Shown piece after piece: positions 36,317-45,258 of a DNA stretch of 64,000 nt. Numbering within the stretch: the first letter of the stretch is position 1; each line of letters begins with the position of its first letter. Location of the stretch: the NCBI RefSeq assembly GCF_030816615.1, contig NZ_JAUSYD010000001.1, positions 1,922,001-1,986,000 on the forward strand, written 5' to 3'. The notes under the pieces are model-generated. The model ran no database searches and had not been told where the DNA came from. It saw only the letters and a program-made list of their open reading frames with translations. The stretch comes from Streptomyces sp. B1I3 (lineage in GTDB: Bacteria > Actinomycetota > Actinomycetes > Streptomycetales > Streptomycetaceae). A program made the translations under genes and the position numbers.

Positions 36317-37069
36317 TTACAGTCCGAGGTAGATCTGACGGACTCGTTCGTCGTGGGCGAGTTCTGCTGACGTGCCCGACATGGCAACGGAGCCGTTCTC
36401 CATGACGAGGCAGTGGCTGGTCACCCCGAATGTCAGTTTGGCGTTCTGCTCGACCAGGAGGAGCCCGAGCCCTTCGCGACGCAGCCGTACGAGGATCTCC
36501 AGGACGTTCTCTATGAGTTTCGGCGAGAGGCCCATGGAGGGTTCGTCGAGCAGCAGGAGCCTGGGCCTGGACATGAGTGCCCGGCCGATGGCCAGCATCT
36601 GCTGCTGGCCCCCGGAAAGGTCGCCCGCGGCCCGGCTGCGGAAGTCCCGCAGGATGGGGAAGAGGTCGTACACGTGGGCCAGGGTGTCTCGCGTCTCCCC
36701 TTTCCACGACAGGTGGTAGGCACCGAGCAACAGGTTCTTCTCGACGGAGAGCCCGGAGAACACGTGGCGGCCCTCCGGTACGTAGCCCACGCCGTGGCGG
36801 ACCATGTCCCGTGCTCGAACGTTACTGAGGTCGGTGTCGCCGAGGGTGATCCGGCCGCTGGTGCGCGGGATGTGTCCCATGAGCGCCTTGAGCGTGGATG
36901 TCTTGCCGGCGCCGTTGGAGCCGATGATGCCCATGGACTCGCCGGGCGCGACGCTCAGCGCTACCGACCTGACCGCGCAGACACCGCCGTAGTGAACGGT
37001 CAGGTCGGTCACGGCAAGGTGGTCGGTAGCCTTGTCCGGCGCGATGGGTTCGCCGGTCTGCGTGGTCAT
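36317..37069 (-). CDS. Branched-chain-type ABC transporter ATPase (LivF-like)
   Basis: 250 residues. Walker A GSNGAGKTS, signature LSGGQQQ, Walker B LLLLDEPSMGLSP and the VEQN switch region typical of LivF. The ATG at 37069 overlaps the preceding stop (ATGA). It pairs with the LivG domain fused to the upstream permease. Substrates of this HAAT subfamily include amino acids, urea and aromatic or short organic acids; the operon context with an aldehyde dehydrogenase and TPP enzyme argues for a carboxylic acid. Confidence 0.93.
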   Translation of the reverse strand: MTTQTGEPIAPDKATDHLAVTDLTVHYGGVCAVRSVALSVAPGESMGIIGSNGAGKTSTLKALMGHIPRTSGRITLGDTDLSNVRARDMVRHGVGYVPEGRHVFSGLSVEKNLLLGAYHLSWKGETRDTLAHVYDLFPILRDFRSRAAGDLSGGQQQMLAIGRALMSRPRLLLLDEPSMGLSPKLIENVLEILVRLRREGLGLLLVEQNAKLTFGVTSHCLVMENGSVAMSGTSAELAHDERVRQIYLGL

Positions 37070-38901
37070 CGCGGAATCTCCTGTGCGGCGGGAACGGGGA
37101 TGTCGACCGGCGTCGAGTCGCCGAGGTATGCCTCGATGACCTCGGGGGTCGCCGCTACTTCGGCGGGTGACCCCTCTGCGATGACGGTGCCGGCCGCCAG
37201 AACGGTGATCCGTTCGCACAGGGACATGACCAGTCCCATGTTGTGTTCGATGAGGACGACGGTGACACCTTGGTCGCGGATGGATCGGACGATCGCCGAG
37301 AGCTGGCCCACCTCCTCACCGTTGAGACCGGCCGCCGGCTCGTCCAGGAGAAGCAGACGGGGTCTTCCAGCCATGGCCCGCGCGATCTCGATCCGCCGCT
37401 GGATGCCGTACGGCAGAGACTGCGGGTGTGCGTCGGCGAAGGCGGTGAGCCCGTACTTCTCCAGGATGTGGTCCGATTCGGCCTGGAGGCGGCGCTCGTT
37501 GGACAGGACGCCGACGGGCCACACGGCGTACTGCCAGGCCGCTGTGGTGCGCGAACGGTCGAGGACGACGAGGATGTTCTCGCGGACGGTCATCTGGGAG
37601 AACAGGCGCAGGTTCTGGAACGTCCGCGCCATTCCCCAAAGGGAGAGCCGGTAGGGCCGGGCCCGGCTGACGTCGCGGCCAGATGCCACCACGCGGCCTT
37701 CGGTAGGCCGGTAGAGGCCGCTGATGACGTTGAACAGGGTCGTCTTGCCGGACCCGTTCGGGCCGACGATCCCCCGGATCTCGCCGTGCTGCACGGTGAG
37801 GTCGACGTCATCGAGCGCGGCCAGAGCCCCGAACCGCTTGGTGAGGTGGCTGATCTCCAGCGCCGGCCCACTGTCGGCTTCCCTGGCGGGCACCTGATCA
37901 GCGGGGTCCGTGTCGGGCAGGTAGGGCCCCAGCTCGGCGGCCCGTACGTCCTCGGTCTTCTTGCGTCGGTTGATGGCTTGCCGGATCCGCTCCGGGATTC
38001 CGGCAAGGCCGGTGGGGGCGAAGACCACCATGAGGACGACGACGATTCCGTAGCCCAGTTGCGCGTAGACGGCGAAGTCGACGAGTGCCTCACGGATCAG
38101 GACGAGGCCGACCGCGCCGACGACGCAGCCTATGAGGCTGCGCCGGCCTCCGATGATGACCATGGCCAGCAGCAGGAACATGTTGCTGAGGCTGAAGGTC
38201 TCGGGGGCGACGTACCGGATGAGGCCGGCGTACAGGATGCCGGCCGCTCCTCCGTACACGCTGGCGAGCAGGAACGCGGTCATCCGCAGCAGCGGGATCT
38301 CCGCTCCCATCGCACCGGCCGCCAGGGCGTCGTCCCGCATAGCGCGGAGCCTGCGCCCGAGCCGGGTCCGTACGACGAAGGTGCCGAACGCGAGGGCGAG
38401 CCCGAAGACCACGATCTCCAGGTAGTAGTAGAGGTACTCGTCGGCGAGATCGATACCGAAGAGCGGCGGCACCGGAATGCCCGAGATCCCATCCGCTCCC
38501 CCGGTGATCTCCGCGTTGGTGATCCAGTTGACGAATCCCAGCGCCAGGCCGAGCGTGACGATGCCGAGGTAGTGCGACTGCATCCGCAACGCCGGCAGGC
38601 CGACGAGCAGCCCGACCAGGACAGTGGCCGCCAGCCCGACGATCGCCGCGGTCCAGAAGCCGAAGTCGGAATGGGTGGTGAGGATGGCCGTCGTGTACGC
38701 GCCGACCCCGAAGAAGGCGACCTGGGCCAGGTTGATCTGGCCCGCGACGCCCATGACGAGCCCCATGCCGATGGCGAGCAGCGCGAAGATGATCGCGATG
38801 TCGACCACGTGGATCGAGTAGCTGTTCAGGCCGTAGGGGAGCAGGTAGGCGGCTACGCACCCCAGCAGGATGAGGACCGGCTTGGATGTGAGGATGCTCA
38901 T
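37066..38901 (-). CDS. Fused LivM permease and LivG ATPase
   Basis: 611 residues in one frame. Residues 1 to about 310 are a LivM permease with some 8-10 membrane helices (GQINLAQVAFFGVGAYTTAI; MAFLLASVYGGAAG-like region). After a linker with DPADQVPAREADSG, residues about 350-600 are an LivG ATPase: GPNGSGKTTLFN, then LPYGIQRRIEIARAM as signature region and LLLLDEPAAGLN as Walker B. The classical genes are separate; the fusion links one permease and one ATPase half covalently. It overlaps both neighbours by four bases. Confidence 0.93.
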   Translation of the reverse strand: MSILTSKPVLILLGCVAAYLLPYGLNSYSIHVVDIAIIFALLAIGMGLVMGVAGQINLAQVAFFGVGAYTTAILTTHSDFGFWTAAIVGLAATVLVGLLVGLPALRMQSHYLGIVTLGLALGFVNWITNAEITGGADGISGIPVPPLFGIDLADEYLYYYLEIVVFGLALAFGTFVVRTRLGRRLRAMRDDALAAGAMGAEIPLLRMTAFLLASVYGGAAGILYAGLIRYVAPETFSLSNMFLLLAMVIIGGRRSLIGCVVGAVGLVLIREALVDFAVYAQLGYGIVVVLMVVFAPTGLAGIPERIRQAINRRKKTEDVRAAELGPYLPDTDPADQVPAREADSGPALEISHLTKRFGALAALDDVDLTVQHGEIRGIVGPNGSGKTTLFNVISGLYRPTEGRVVASGRDVSRARPYRLSLWGMARTFQNLRLFSQMTVRENILVVLDRSRTTAAWQYAVWPVGVLSNERRLQAESDHILEKYGLTAFADAHPQSLPYGIQRRIEIARAMAGRPRLLLLDEPAAGLNGEEVGQLSAIVRSIRDQGVTVVLIEHNMGLVMSLCERITVLAAGTVIAEGSPAEVAATPEVIEAYLGDSTPVDIPVPAAQEIPR

Positions 38902-39767
38902 GCCCGGCTCACCGTCCTTTCGCCGAAGATTCCGGTCGGGCGGATCATGATGGCTACGGTGAAGACCAGGAAGGTGACCAGGACGGAGTAGCCCTGGAAG
39001 TGGTCGCCCGCGTAGGAGTCAAGGACTCCGATGGCGAGGCCGCCGACCACTGCTCCGGGGATGCTGCCGAAGCCGCCGAGCATGGCGGCCGCGAAACCCT
39101 TCACGCCGAGGGCGCCCCCCAGGGTGGCGTCGACGTAGAGCATGGGGCCGGCGAGGCTGCCGGCCAGCGCCGCGAGGCCGGCCCCGATCGCGAAGGCGAG
39201 TGCGTTGCTCCGGCCTACATGGATGCCGACCGCGGTGGCGGCCTCGTGGTCCATGGCCACCGCCTGCATGGCGGCTCCGGGCTTGGTGCGCTGGAGGAAC
39301 ATGGTGAGCAGGACCACGGCTATCGCGGTGATCGCGATGACCATCAGGTCGTACGTGCGGACGCGGATGCCCATGACGTCGATGGGCCCGGACGTGATCG
39401 GCGAGGGCATGGCTCGTCCGGTGGTCCCCCAGATCAGGGTGGCGGCTGCCTGGAGGACGGTGCCGAATCCGATGGTGCCGATCAGCATCAGGTCGAAGTC
39501 CTTGTTCTCCAGCGGGCGCAGGACCCGCTCGATGACCAGACCGATGATGCCCGTGACGACAATGGAAATGATTGTTGCCGCGATGAACGGCATGTGTGTG
39601 GTGAGGTAGAACGTGGAGGCGGCGTAGGCGCCGATCATCGCGACGTCGGCGTGGGCGAAGTTGACCAGGCCCATGGTGCGGTAGACGACGGAGAATCCGA
39701 CAGCGATCAGTGCGTAGATCGCTCCGAGGCTGAGACCTCCGACGAGGGTCTGCAGGGTTACTTGCAT
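38898..39767 (-). CDS. Branched-chain-type ABC permease (LivH-like)
   Basis: 289 residues with about eight membrane helices. The LivH signature GGLSLGAIYALIAVGFSVVY begins it, followed by GLVNFAHADVAMIGAY and, later, the GIHVGRSNALAFAIGAGLAA loop that contacts the ATPase. AGGGAGCCACC precedes the ATG. It forms the second permease half with the LivM part of the fusion protein. Confidence 0.93.
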   Translation of the reverse strand: MQVTLQTLVGGLSLGAIYALIAVGFSVVYRTMGLVNFAHADVAMIGAYAASTFYLTTHMPFIAATIISIVVTGIIGLVIERVLRPLENKDFDLMLIGTIGFGTVLQAAATLIWGTTGRAMPSPITSGPIDVMGIRVRTYDLMVIAITAIAVVLLTMFLQRTKPGAAMQAVAMDHEAATAVGIHVGRSNALAFAIGAGLAALAGSLAGPMLYVDATLGGALGVKGFAAAMLGGFGSIPGAVVGGLAIGVLDSYAGDHFQGYSVLVTFLVFTVAIMIRPTGIFGERTVSRA

Positions 39768-39818
39768 GGTGGCTCCCTGATGCCGGTGCGGAGCCCGGCT
39801 CTCGGCTCGACGGGCTGG

Positions 39819-40973
39819 TTACTGAGCTGCGGAGAGCTTTCCGTCCTTGATGATGCCGATGGTGGTCCTGAAGATGCCGACGCCGGTCTCGTCGTAGGCG
39901 AAGTTGCCGAGAAGGCCGGTGTACTTGGTGGCCCGGATCTCGTCGGCGAGCTTCTTGCCGGTGGCGCCACCGCTGTTCTTCAGCGCGGTGAGCACGATGT
40001 TGGTGCCGTCGTACGCCTTGGCTCCGTGAAGTTCGGCGTCCTTGCCGTACTTGGCCTTGTAGGCCGTGGCGAAGGCGCGGCCGGCGTCGCTGATCTCGTT
40101 GCTCAGGTAGGGCGAGCTGACAATCGTGCCCTCGGCGTTCTTGGCGCCGGCGGTGTCGATGAAGACCGGGGTGCCTTGCGGGGCCGCTCCGGCGAACGGG
40201 GCGGTGATGCCGAGGTCGCGGGACTGCTTCACGATGAGGCCGGCTTCGACTTCCTCCGAGCCGATGAAGACGGCGTCGGGCTTGGCCTGGCGGATCCGTG
40301 AGAGGGACGCGCTGAAGTCCTTCTGGTCGGTGGTGACGACCTGGTCGGTGACCGGGGTGACGCCCGCTTCCTTGAGCGCGGCGGTGAAGGCGTCGTGCTC
40401 GCCCTTGCCGTAGGAGCCGTTGTTGGAGATCATCGCGATCTTCTTGAACTTCTTGGTCTTGACCAGGTAGTCGGCCAGTGTCGCGTCATAGGTGATGCTG
40501 GTGGGGCCGTTGAGGAAGAGGAAGGGACTCTTCACGTCGACGAGCGCGGTGGCCTGACCGGAGGTGATGTTGGGTATCTCCGCCTGCTTGAGAATCGGGG
40601 CCATGGCCACGGTGACGGCGCTTTCCGCCGTGCCGATCATCGCGACGTAGTTCCCGCTGTCCAGCTTGCGCGCGATGTTGGTACCGGTGGTCGGGTCGCC
40701 CTGGTCGTCGAAGACCGTCAGGTCGATCTTGCGGCCGTCGATGCCGCCCTTCTTGTTCCATTCCTCGACCGCGAGCTTGGCGCCCTTGGCCTCCCAGTCC
40801 CCCAGCGAGGCGAGCTGTCCGCTCTGCGCATCCACCACGGCGAGCTTGATGGGACCGCTGCCGTCCGCGTCGTCGGAGGAGGAGTCACCTGGGGCGCTGC
40901 ACGCGGAAGCGACGAGAAGGGCGCCGAGGACGACGGCCGGAACAGTGACGATGTGACGGTTTCTTGCACGCAT
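39819..40973 (-). CDS. Substrate-binding lipoprotein of the ABC importer (LivJ-like)
   Basis: 384 residues. A lipoprotein signal ends in the lipobox LVASAC, so the mature protein is anchored outside by Cys near residue 23. Type I periplasmic-binding-protein features follow: IKLAVVDAQSGQLASLGDWEAKGAKLAVEEWN-type start and an IDGRKIDLTVFDD strand. The ATG at 40973 is preferred to that at 40982 because GAAGG lies nine bases before it. The gene begins six bases after the TPP-enzyme stop, so expression is coupled. Confidence 0.9.
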   Translation of the reverse strand: MRARNRHIVTVPAVVLGALLVASACSAPGDSSSDDADGSGPIKLAVVDAQSGQLASLGDWEAKGAKLAVEEWNKKGGIDGRKIDLTVFDDQGDPTTGTNIARKLDSGNYVAMIGTAESAVTVAMAPILKQAEIPNITSGQATALVDVKSPFLFLNGPTSITYDATLADYLVKTKKFKKIAMISNNGSYGKGEHDAFTAALKEAGVTPVTDQVVTTDQKDFSASLSRIRQAKPDAVFIGSEEVEAGLIVKQSRDLGITAPFAGAAPQGTPVFIDTAGAKNAEGTIVSSPYLSNEISDAGRAFATAYKAKYGKDAELHGAKAYDGTNIVLTALKNSGGATGKKLADEIRATKYTGLLGNFAYDETGVGIFRTTIGIIKDGKLSAAQ

Positions 40974-40978
40974 GGGAA

Positions 40979-42727
40979 TCATCCTTCGTCCTGAAACTTG
41001 CCCTGGTAGATGTCGTTGATGTTCCAGTGGCCGGGTGTGGGGACCGGCTCGTTGACCATGGGGATGTCGATGACGGCGGGCCGTCGTCGCTCCACTGCTG
41101 TGGCGAGTACCTTCGCCAGTTCTTCGGCGGTGGACACCTCGTAGCCGTCGGCTCCGCAGGACCTGCCGTATGCGGCGAAGTCGGGGCTGTACGGCGCACC
41201 GTCCGGGCCGGTGAAGTCGCATCCGTACCCGCGGCCGTAGTTGGAGCGCTGGAGGTCGGAAATGGTGCCGTGGGCACGGTTGTTCATCACCGCGAAGATG
41301 ACCGGCAAACCCTGCTCCACCGCCATCGGGACCGCCGGCAGCTGGGCGCTCATCCCGCCGTCGCCGATGAGGGCGACCACGGTGCGCTGCGGCTGTGCCA
41401 TCTGCACGCCGACCGCGGCGGCGGGGCCGAAGCCCATGGTGGAGGCTCCGCCGGGGGTGATGAAGCGGCCCTCGGGCGGCAGGTCGTAGGACTGGGCGAC
41501 GCCGTTCTTGTTCCAGCCGACGTCGGTCACCAGGATGGCGTCGGCGGGGAGGGTTGCCCGCAGGTCGGCGAGGATGCGCTGGGGTCGCAGCGGGAAGTTG
41601 TCGCTGGCCCCGTTCTCGTCGGCGGTACTGAAGAGTTCGGCACGGCTGGTGGCGATGGTCTCCCGCAGTCCCGGCCGGCGGGTGGGCTCCGGCTGAAGAG
41701 CGCGGACGGCCGCCTCGATGGCGCGCACGGAGTGGCCGACATCGGCGACCGCTCCGATCTCCACCGGGTAGTTGCGGCCGATCTCAGCCGGGTCGATGTC
41801 GATCTGAATGAGCTTGCTCGGTGGGAAGTTCCAGGTGTAGGCGGCTTCCCAGGAGCTGGCGTCGGTCTCGGCGAACCGTGTGGCCAGAGCCAGCACCAGG
41901 TCGGCGTCCTTGGTGTGGGCGTGCGTGGAGTCCAGGCCCCAGAAGCCGGGCATGCCCAGCAGCAAGGGATGCCGGTCGGGGATGGCGCCCTTGCCCATGA
42001 GGGAGTGGGCGAGGGGGATGTCGAGGTGGTCTGCCAGCGCGAGCAGCGCCTGCTTGGCGTCGGAGGTGCGCAGTCCGCCGCCGAAGTAGATGAGCGGGCG
42101 CTCGGCCTCGACCAAGGCCCGGGCGATGCGTTCTGCGGTCTCCTCGGTGAGTCCGGGGAGCGCGCTGTCGGGTATGGCGTGCGATCCGGGGGCGTACGGC
42201 TCGACCTGGCGCGAGAAGAGGTCCATGGGGACGTTGACGAGCACGGCGCCGGGCCGGCCGGAGGTCGCGGTCCAGAAGGCGCGTTCCAGTGTCCGGGGCA
42301 GGTCGGCGGTGCGCTGGACGGGCCAGGCGCGCTTGCAGAAGGGCCGGTAGATCGCGGTCTGGTCGGCATCCGCGTGGAGGTTGACCTCCTGGTGCGGGTG
42401 ACGGCCGTAGTAATAGGAGGGGATGTCTCCGGAGATGACGATGAGCGGGACGGAGTCCATGGCGGCCGTGGCGACGCCCGTGACCGCGTTCATCATGCCG
42501 GGGCCGACGTGGGTGAGCAGGACACCGGGCTTCCCGGAGGCGCGGGCGTAGCCGTCGGCGGCGTGGGCTGCGGCCTGTTCGTGCCGGGCGATCACGAAGT
42601 GGATGGGGCTGGGGCCGAGGGCATCGAGGAGGGCGATGTTGGTGTGCCCACAAGTGCCGAATACGTATTCGACGCCGTACGACTCCAGCTGTGTGACGAG
42701 GGCTTCAGCGGCGGTAACGGTGGTCAC
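40979..42727 (-). CDS. Thiamine diphosphate-dependent decarboxylase/synthase-like enzyme
   Basis: 582 residues with the three-domain POX/AHAS architecture. The catalytic glutamate of the Pyr domain lies in ARHEQAAAHAADGYARASG (about residue 49), and the ThDP motif GDGGMSAQLP...VMNN starts near 465. It could be a 2-oxoacid decarboxylase (benzoylformate decarboxylase-like), a carboligase or an oxalyl/sulfoacetaldehyde-type enzyme. There is no regulatory-subunit gene, which argues against acetolactate synthase. The ATG overlaps the aldehyde dehydrogenase stop by four bases, so an aldehyde product passed to that enzyme is plausible. Confidence 0.85.
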   Translation of the reverse strand: MTTVTAAEALVTQLESYGVEYVFGTCGHTNIALLDALGPSPIHFVIARHEQAAAHAADGYARASGKPGVLLTHVGPGMMNAVTGVATAAMDSVPLIVISGDIPSYYYGRHPHQEVNLHADADQTAIYRPFCKRAWPVQRTADLPRTLERAFWTATSGRPGAVLVNVPMDLFSRQVEPYAPGSHAIPDSALPGLTEETAERIARALVEAERPLIYFGGGLRTSDAKQALLALADHLDIPLAHSLMGKGAIPDRHPLLLGMPGFWGLDSTHAHTKDADLVLALATRFAETDASSWEAAYTWNFPPSKLIQIDIDPAEIGRNYPVEIGAVADVGHSVRAIEAAVRALQPEPTRRPGLRETIATSRAELFSTADENGASDNFPLRPQRILADLRATLPADAILVTDVGWNKNGVAQSYDLPPEGRFITPGGASTMGFGPAAAVGVQMAQPQRTVVALIGDGGMSAQLPAVPMAVEQGLPVIFAVMNNRAHGTISDLQRSNYGRGYGCDFTGPDGAPYSPDFAAYGRSCGADGYEVSTAEELAKVLATAVERRRPAVIDIPMVNEPVPTPGHWNINDIYQGKFQDEG

Positions 42728-44226
42728 TGGTTCTCTTTCGTGAGGTCATGGCGATCGCCCCAGATGGACAGGCCGCGGAGCATGAGGGTCTTGACGACGG
42801 TGTAGTCGTCGATCAGCCAGCGCGGCGACTCGCGACCGAACCCGGAGTCCTTGACCCCGCCGAACGGGATGTGGTCCAGGCGGTAGTTCGAAGTGCCGTT
42901 GACGATGAGTCCACCCACCTCCAGGCGACGCCAGGCGGTGAAGATGCGGTTGATGTCGTGGGTGTAGAGGCCGGCCTGGAGCCCGTAGCGGCTGGCGTTG
43001 CACTCGCCGATGACGGTGTCGAAGTCGTCGTAGGGCATCACGGCGACGAGCGCTCCGAACACCTCGTGGACCACGACGGACGCGTTCGCAGGCGGCCCGG
43101 CGATGATCGTCGGAGTCGCGGTGGCTCCGTCACGCGTACCGCCACGCAAAACCGTGGCGCCGAGTTCCTTGGCTTCGGCCGACCAGCGGACCACTCGTTC
43201 TGCCGCGTCTTCGTCGACCATGGCCCCGATGTCAGTCAGGGGGTCCATCGGGTCACCGATGACCAGGGTGTCGACGGCGGCGGCGAAAGCGTCGAGGAAA
43301 TCGGCATAGCGGCTGCGGTGCACGTAGACGCGCTGGACGGAGATGCAGCTCTGCCCGGAGTTGCTGTACCCGGTGCGTGCCGCGGTCTTGGCCGCTGCCT
43401 CGATGTCGGCGTCCTCGCACACGATGGTGGCGGCGTTGCCGCCGAGTTCGAGGGCCAGTCGCTTGGCGCCGGCGGCGCGTGCGACAGCCGCTCCGGTGGC
43501 GGCGCTTCCGGTGAAGCTGATGACGTCGACCTCGGTGGCTGCGCACAGCGCGGCGCCGACGTCTCCCCCGCCGTGCAGCAACTGAACCGCCTGATAGGGC
43601 ATACCGCTGTCCAGCAGCAGGGCCACCACGGCGGCCGAGATGGCGGGTGCCTGCGGCGGGGCCTTCACGAGCGTGGTGTTGCCTGCGGCGAACGAGGCAC
43701 CGAGCTTGTGGGCCAGCAGGTTCGCGGGAGCGTTGAAGGGCGTGATCGCGAGGGCGATTCCGGCGGGTGCGCGGTAGGTGAAGGCGCTGTTGCCGACCCC
43801 GGTGTTCCAGCCCGCGACCGGCAGGGTCTCACCGTCGATGCGGCGGGCCTCTGCGGCGCAGACCTCGAAGGTCGAGGCGACCCGTTCGATCTCGACGCGG
43901 CTGTCCTTGACCGGCTTCCCGAGTTCCAGGGCCAGCAATTGGGCGAGTTGGTCACGGTGGGTCAGTGCGACCGCGGAGGCACGCTGCAGGATCTCGGCAC
44001 GCGCCGCCGGGGCGAGCGTGGCGACCTGTGGTGCGTACCGGCGGGCGTCCCTGACGGCCCGGTCGATTTCGGCGGGCAGAGCGGAAGGCGCCCGGCTGAC
44101 GACGCGCCGCAGGTAGGGGCCCTGTCGTTCCGAGTCCGGCCCGTCACCGGACCACGTACCCGCCAGGAACGGCTGTGCGTCGACGACATCCGCATCGGCG
44201 ACAGATTTGAGGATGACTTCCAGCAT
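42724..44226 (-). CDS. NAD(P)-dependent aldehyde dehydrogenase
   Basis: 500 residues. NAD-binding strand ISFTGSAATG, the catalytic glutamate region LELGGNAATIV and the catalytic cysteine in NSGQSCISVQ are all present. It oxidises an aldehyde to the acid; similarity is to the succinate-semialdehyde/vanillin-type group rather than to a specific enzyme. The ATG at 44226 follows GGAGAAGTG. It is the first gene of a six-gene operon running to 36317, and its promoter region carries the GCGG-N10-CCGC element at 44250. Confidence 0.9.
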   Translation of the reverse strand: MLEVILKSVADADVVDAQPFLAGTWSGDGPDSERQGPYLRRVVSRAPSALPAEIDRAVRDARRYAPQVATLAPAARAEILQRASAVALTHRDQLAQLLALELGKPVKDSRVEIERVASTFEVCAAEARRIDGETLPVAGWNTGVGNSAFTYRAPAGIALAITPFNAPANLLAHKLGASFAAGNTTLVKAPPQAPAISAAVVALLLDSGMPYQAVQLLHGGGDVGAALCAATEVDVISFTGSAATGAAVARAAGAKRLALELGGNAATIVCEDADIEAAAKTAARTGYSNSGQSCISVQRVYVHRSRYADFLDAFAAAVDTLVIGDPMDPLTDIGAMVDEDAAERVVRWSAEAKELGATVLRGGTRDGATATPTIIAGPPANASVVVHEVFGALVAVMPYDDFDTVIGECNASRYGLQAGLYTHDINRIFTAWRRLEVGGLIVNGTSNYRLDHIPFGGVKDSGFGRESPRWLIDDYTVVKTLMLRGLSIWGDRHDLTKENQ

Positions 44227-44245
44227 CACTTCTCCAGACAAGCCA

Positions 44246-44267
44246 TCTAGCGGTTTTCGTAGACCGC
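44246..44267. promoter_or_regulatory. GCGG-N10-CCGC element in the ALDH/IclR divergent promoter
   Basis: TCTAGCGG at 44246-44253, eight bases, then GACCGC to 44267; the inverted arms GCGG and CCGC are ten bases apart. It is 20 bases before the aldehyde dehydrogenase start. The same layout recurs at 47365 and 51062, before the PQQ dehydrogenase and pqqA genes. Confidence 0.6.
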
Positions 44268-44437
44268 CTTGTGGACTGGCGTGTAACGTACGGGCGCCGG
44301 TTGGGCTTGGCAATAGCCCGGGCGAAAGAAGTTGAATTCTCAGATTTCGCGCCGAATCGGTGACACCAGGCGGACCCGGCAGCGTCCTGGTGTATCCCTG
44401 ACGAGCACTACAACACAGACCTCACGAAGGAGGAACC

Positions 44438-45205
44438 ATGGATTCCGATCAAGGAGCGGGAGGCGTACGCAGTGTGCGCCGGGCCCTGGACATCCTGTCG
44501 CTGCTGACCGAGGACCAGCCCGTCGTCTCTCTCAAAACCATGGTGGAGGCGACCGGCCTGGCGAAGACCACCGTGGTCAGGCTGGTGCAGACACTCGAAG
44601 GGTATGGGCTGCTCTGGTCCACGGACGCGGGATACACGGCCGGGCCGGGCCTGTGGCGCTGGGCGCATCTGGCCCACCGGGGCTGGGAATTGCCACAGGA
44701 GACGATCAAGCTGCTGCGCGCGCTGGCGGACCGGCGCGGCGAGACGGCGAACGTGATGATCCGACGCGACATCCACCGCGTCTGCGTCGCGCAGCAGGAG
44801 AGCCCTCAGCCGCTGCGCCATGTGGTGCGCGTGGGCGATGAGCTGCCGCTGTGGGCGGGCGCCTCGTCCAAAGTACTGCTGGCCGACGCCGGCGACGCGC
44901 TGCTGCAACGGATCGCGCTGGCCTCACCGCACGGCAAGCCGCATGTCGAGCGCCTACGCGAGTGGGCGGATCAGACCAGGCGTCAGGGATACGCGGTGAG
45001 TCACGGTGAGCGCGACGTCGGCCTCACCGCCGTGGCGGTGCCGCTCACCACCTCGTCCGGTGTGGTCGTGGCCTCGCTCTCCCTCAGCGGCCCCAGCGCA
45101 CGCATCACCCAGGACGCGATCGACGAGTTCACCCAGGACCTGCTGCAGGTGGCCGCGCAGATCATGTCGCAAGGATTCGACCACCCCCTGGGTCCGCGGC
45201 CCTGA
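44438..45205 (+). CDS. IclR family transcriptional regulator
   Basis: 255 residues: winged helix (VSLKTMVEATGLAKTTVVRLVQTLE) and IclR effector domain (ETANVMIRRDIHRVCVAQQESP; later VPLTTSSGVVVASLSLSG). AAGGAGGAACC precedes the ATG. It is divergent from the aldehyde dehydrogenase operon and starts the rightward CoA-transferase unit, so it is the obvious candidate to bind the shared element at 44246, 47365 and 51041-51083. Confidence 0.9.
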   Translation: MDSDQGAGGVRSVRRALDILSLLTEDQPVVSLKTMVEATGLAKTTVVRLVQTLEGYGLLWSTDAGYTAGPGLWRWAHLAHRGWELPQETIKLLRALADRRGETANVMIRRDIHRVCVAQQESPQPLRHVVRVGDELPLWAGASSKVLLADAGDALLQRIALASPHGKPHVERLREWADQTRRQGYAVSHGERDVGLTAVAVPLTTSSGVVVASLSLSGPSARITQDAIDEFTQDLLQVAAQIMSQGFDHPLGPRP

Positions 45206-45258
45206 CCACCTGCCGGAATGCGTGCCGTCCGACGGCACCGCGTGAGGAGACAACACTT

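Noticed and set aside
37243..40301. Long plus-strand open frames opposite the ABC permease and binding-protein genes
   Set aside because: They mirror well-conserved minus-strand genes, are rich in Asp/Gly/Arg and have no plausible start sites.
40979..42727. Acetolactate synthase large subunit
   Set aside because: No small regulatory subunit or other branched-chain biosynthetic gene is present, and the operon is catabolic in character.
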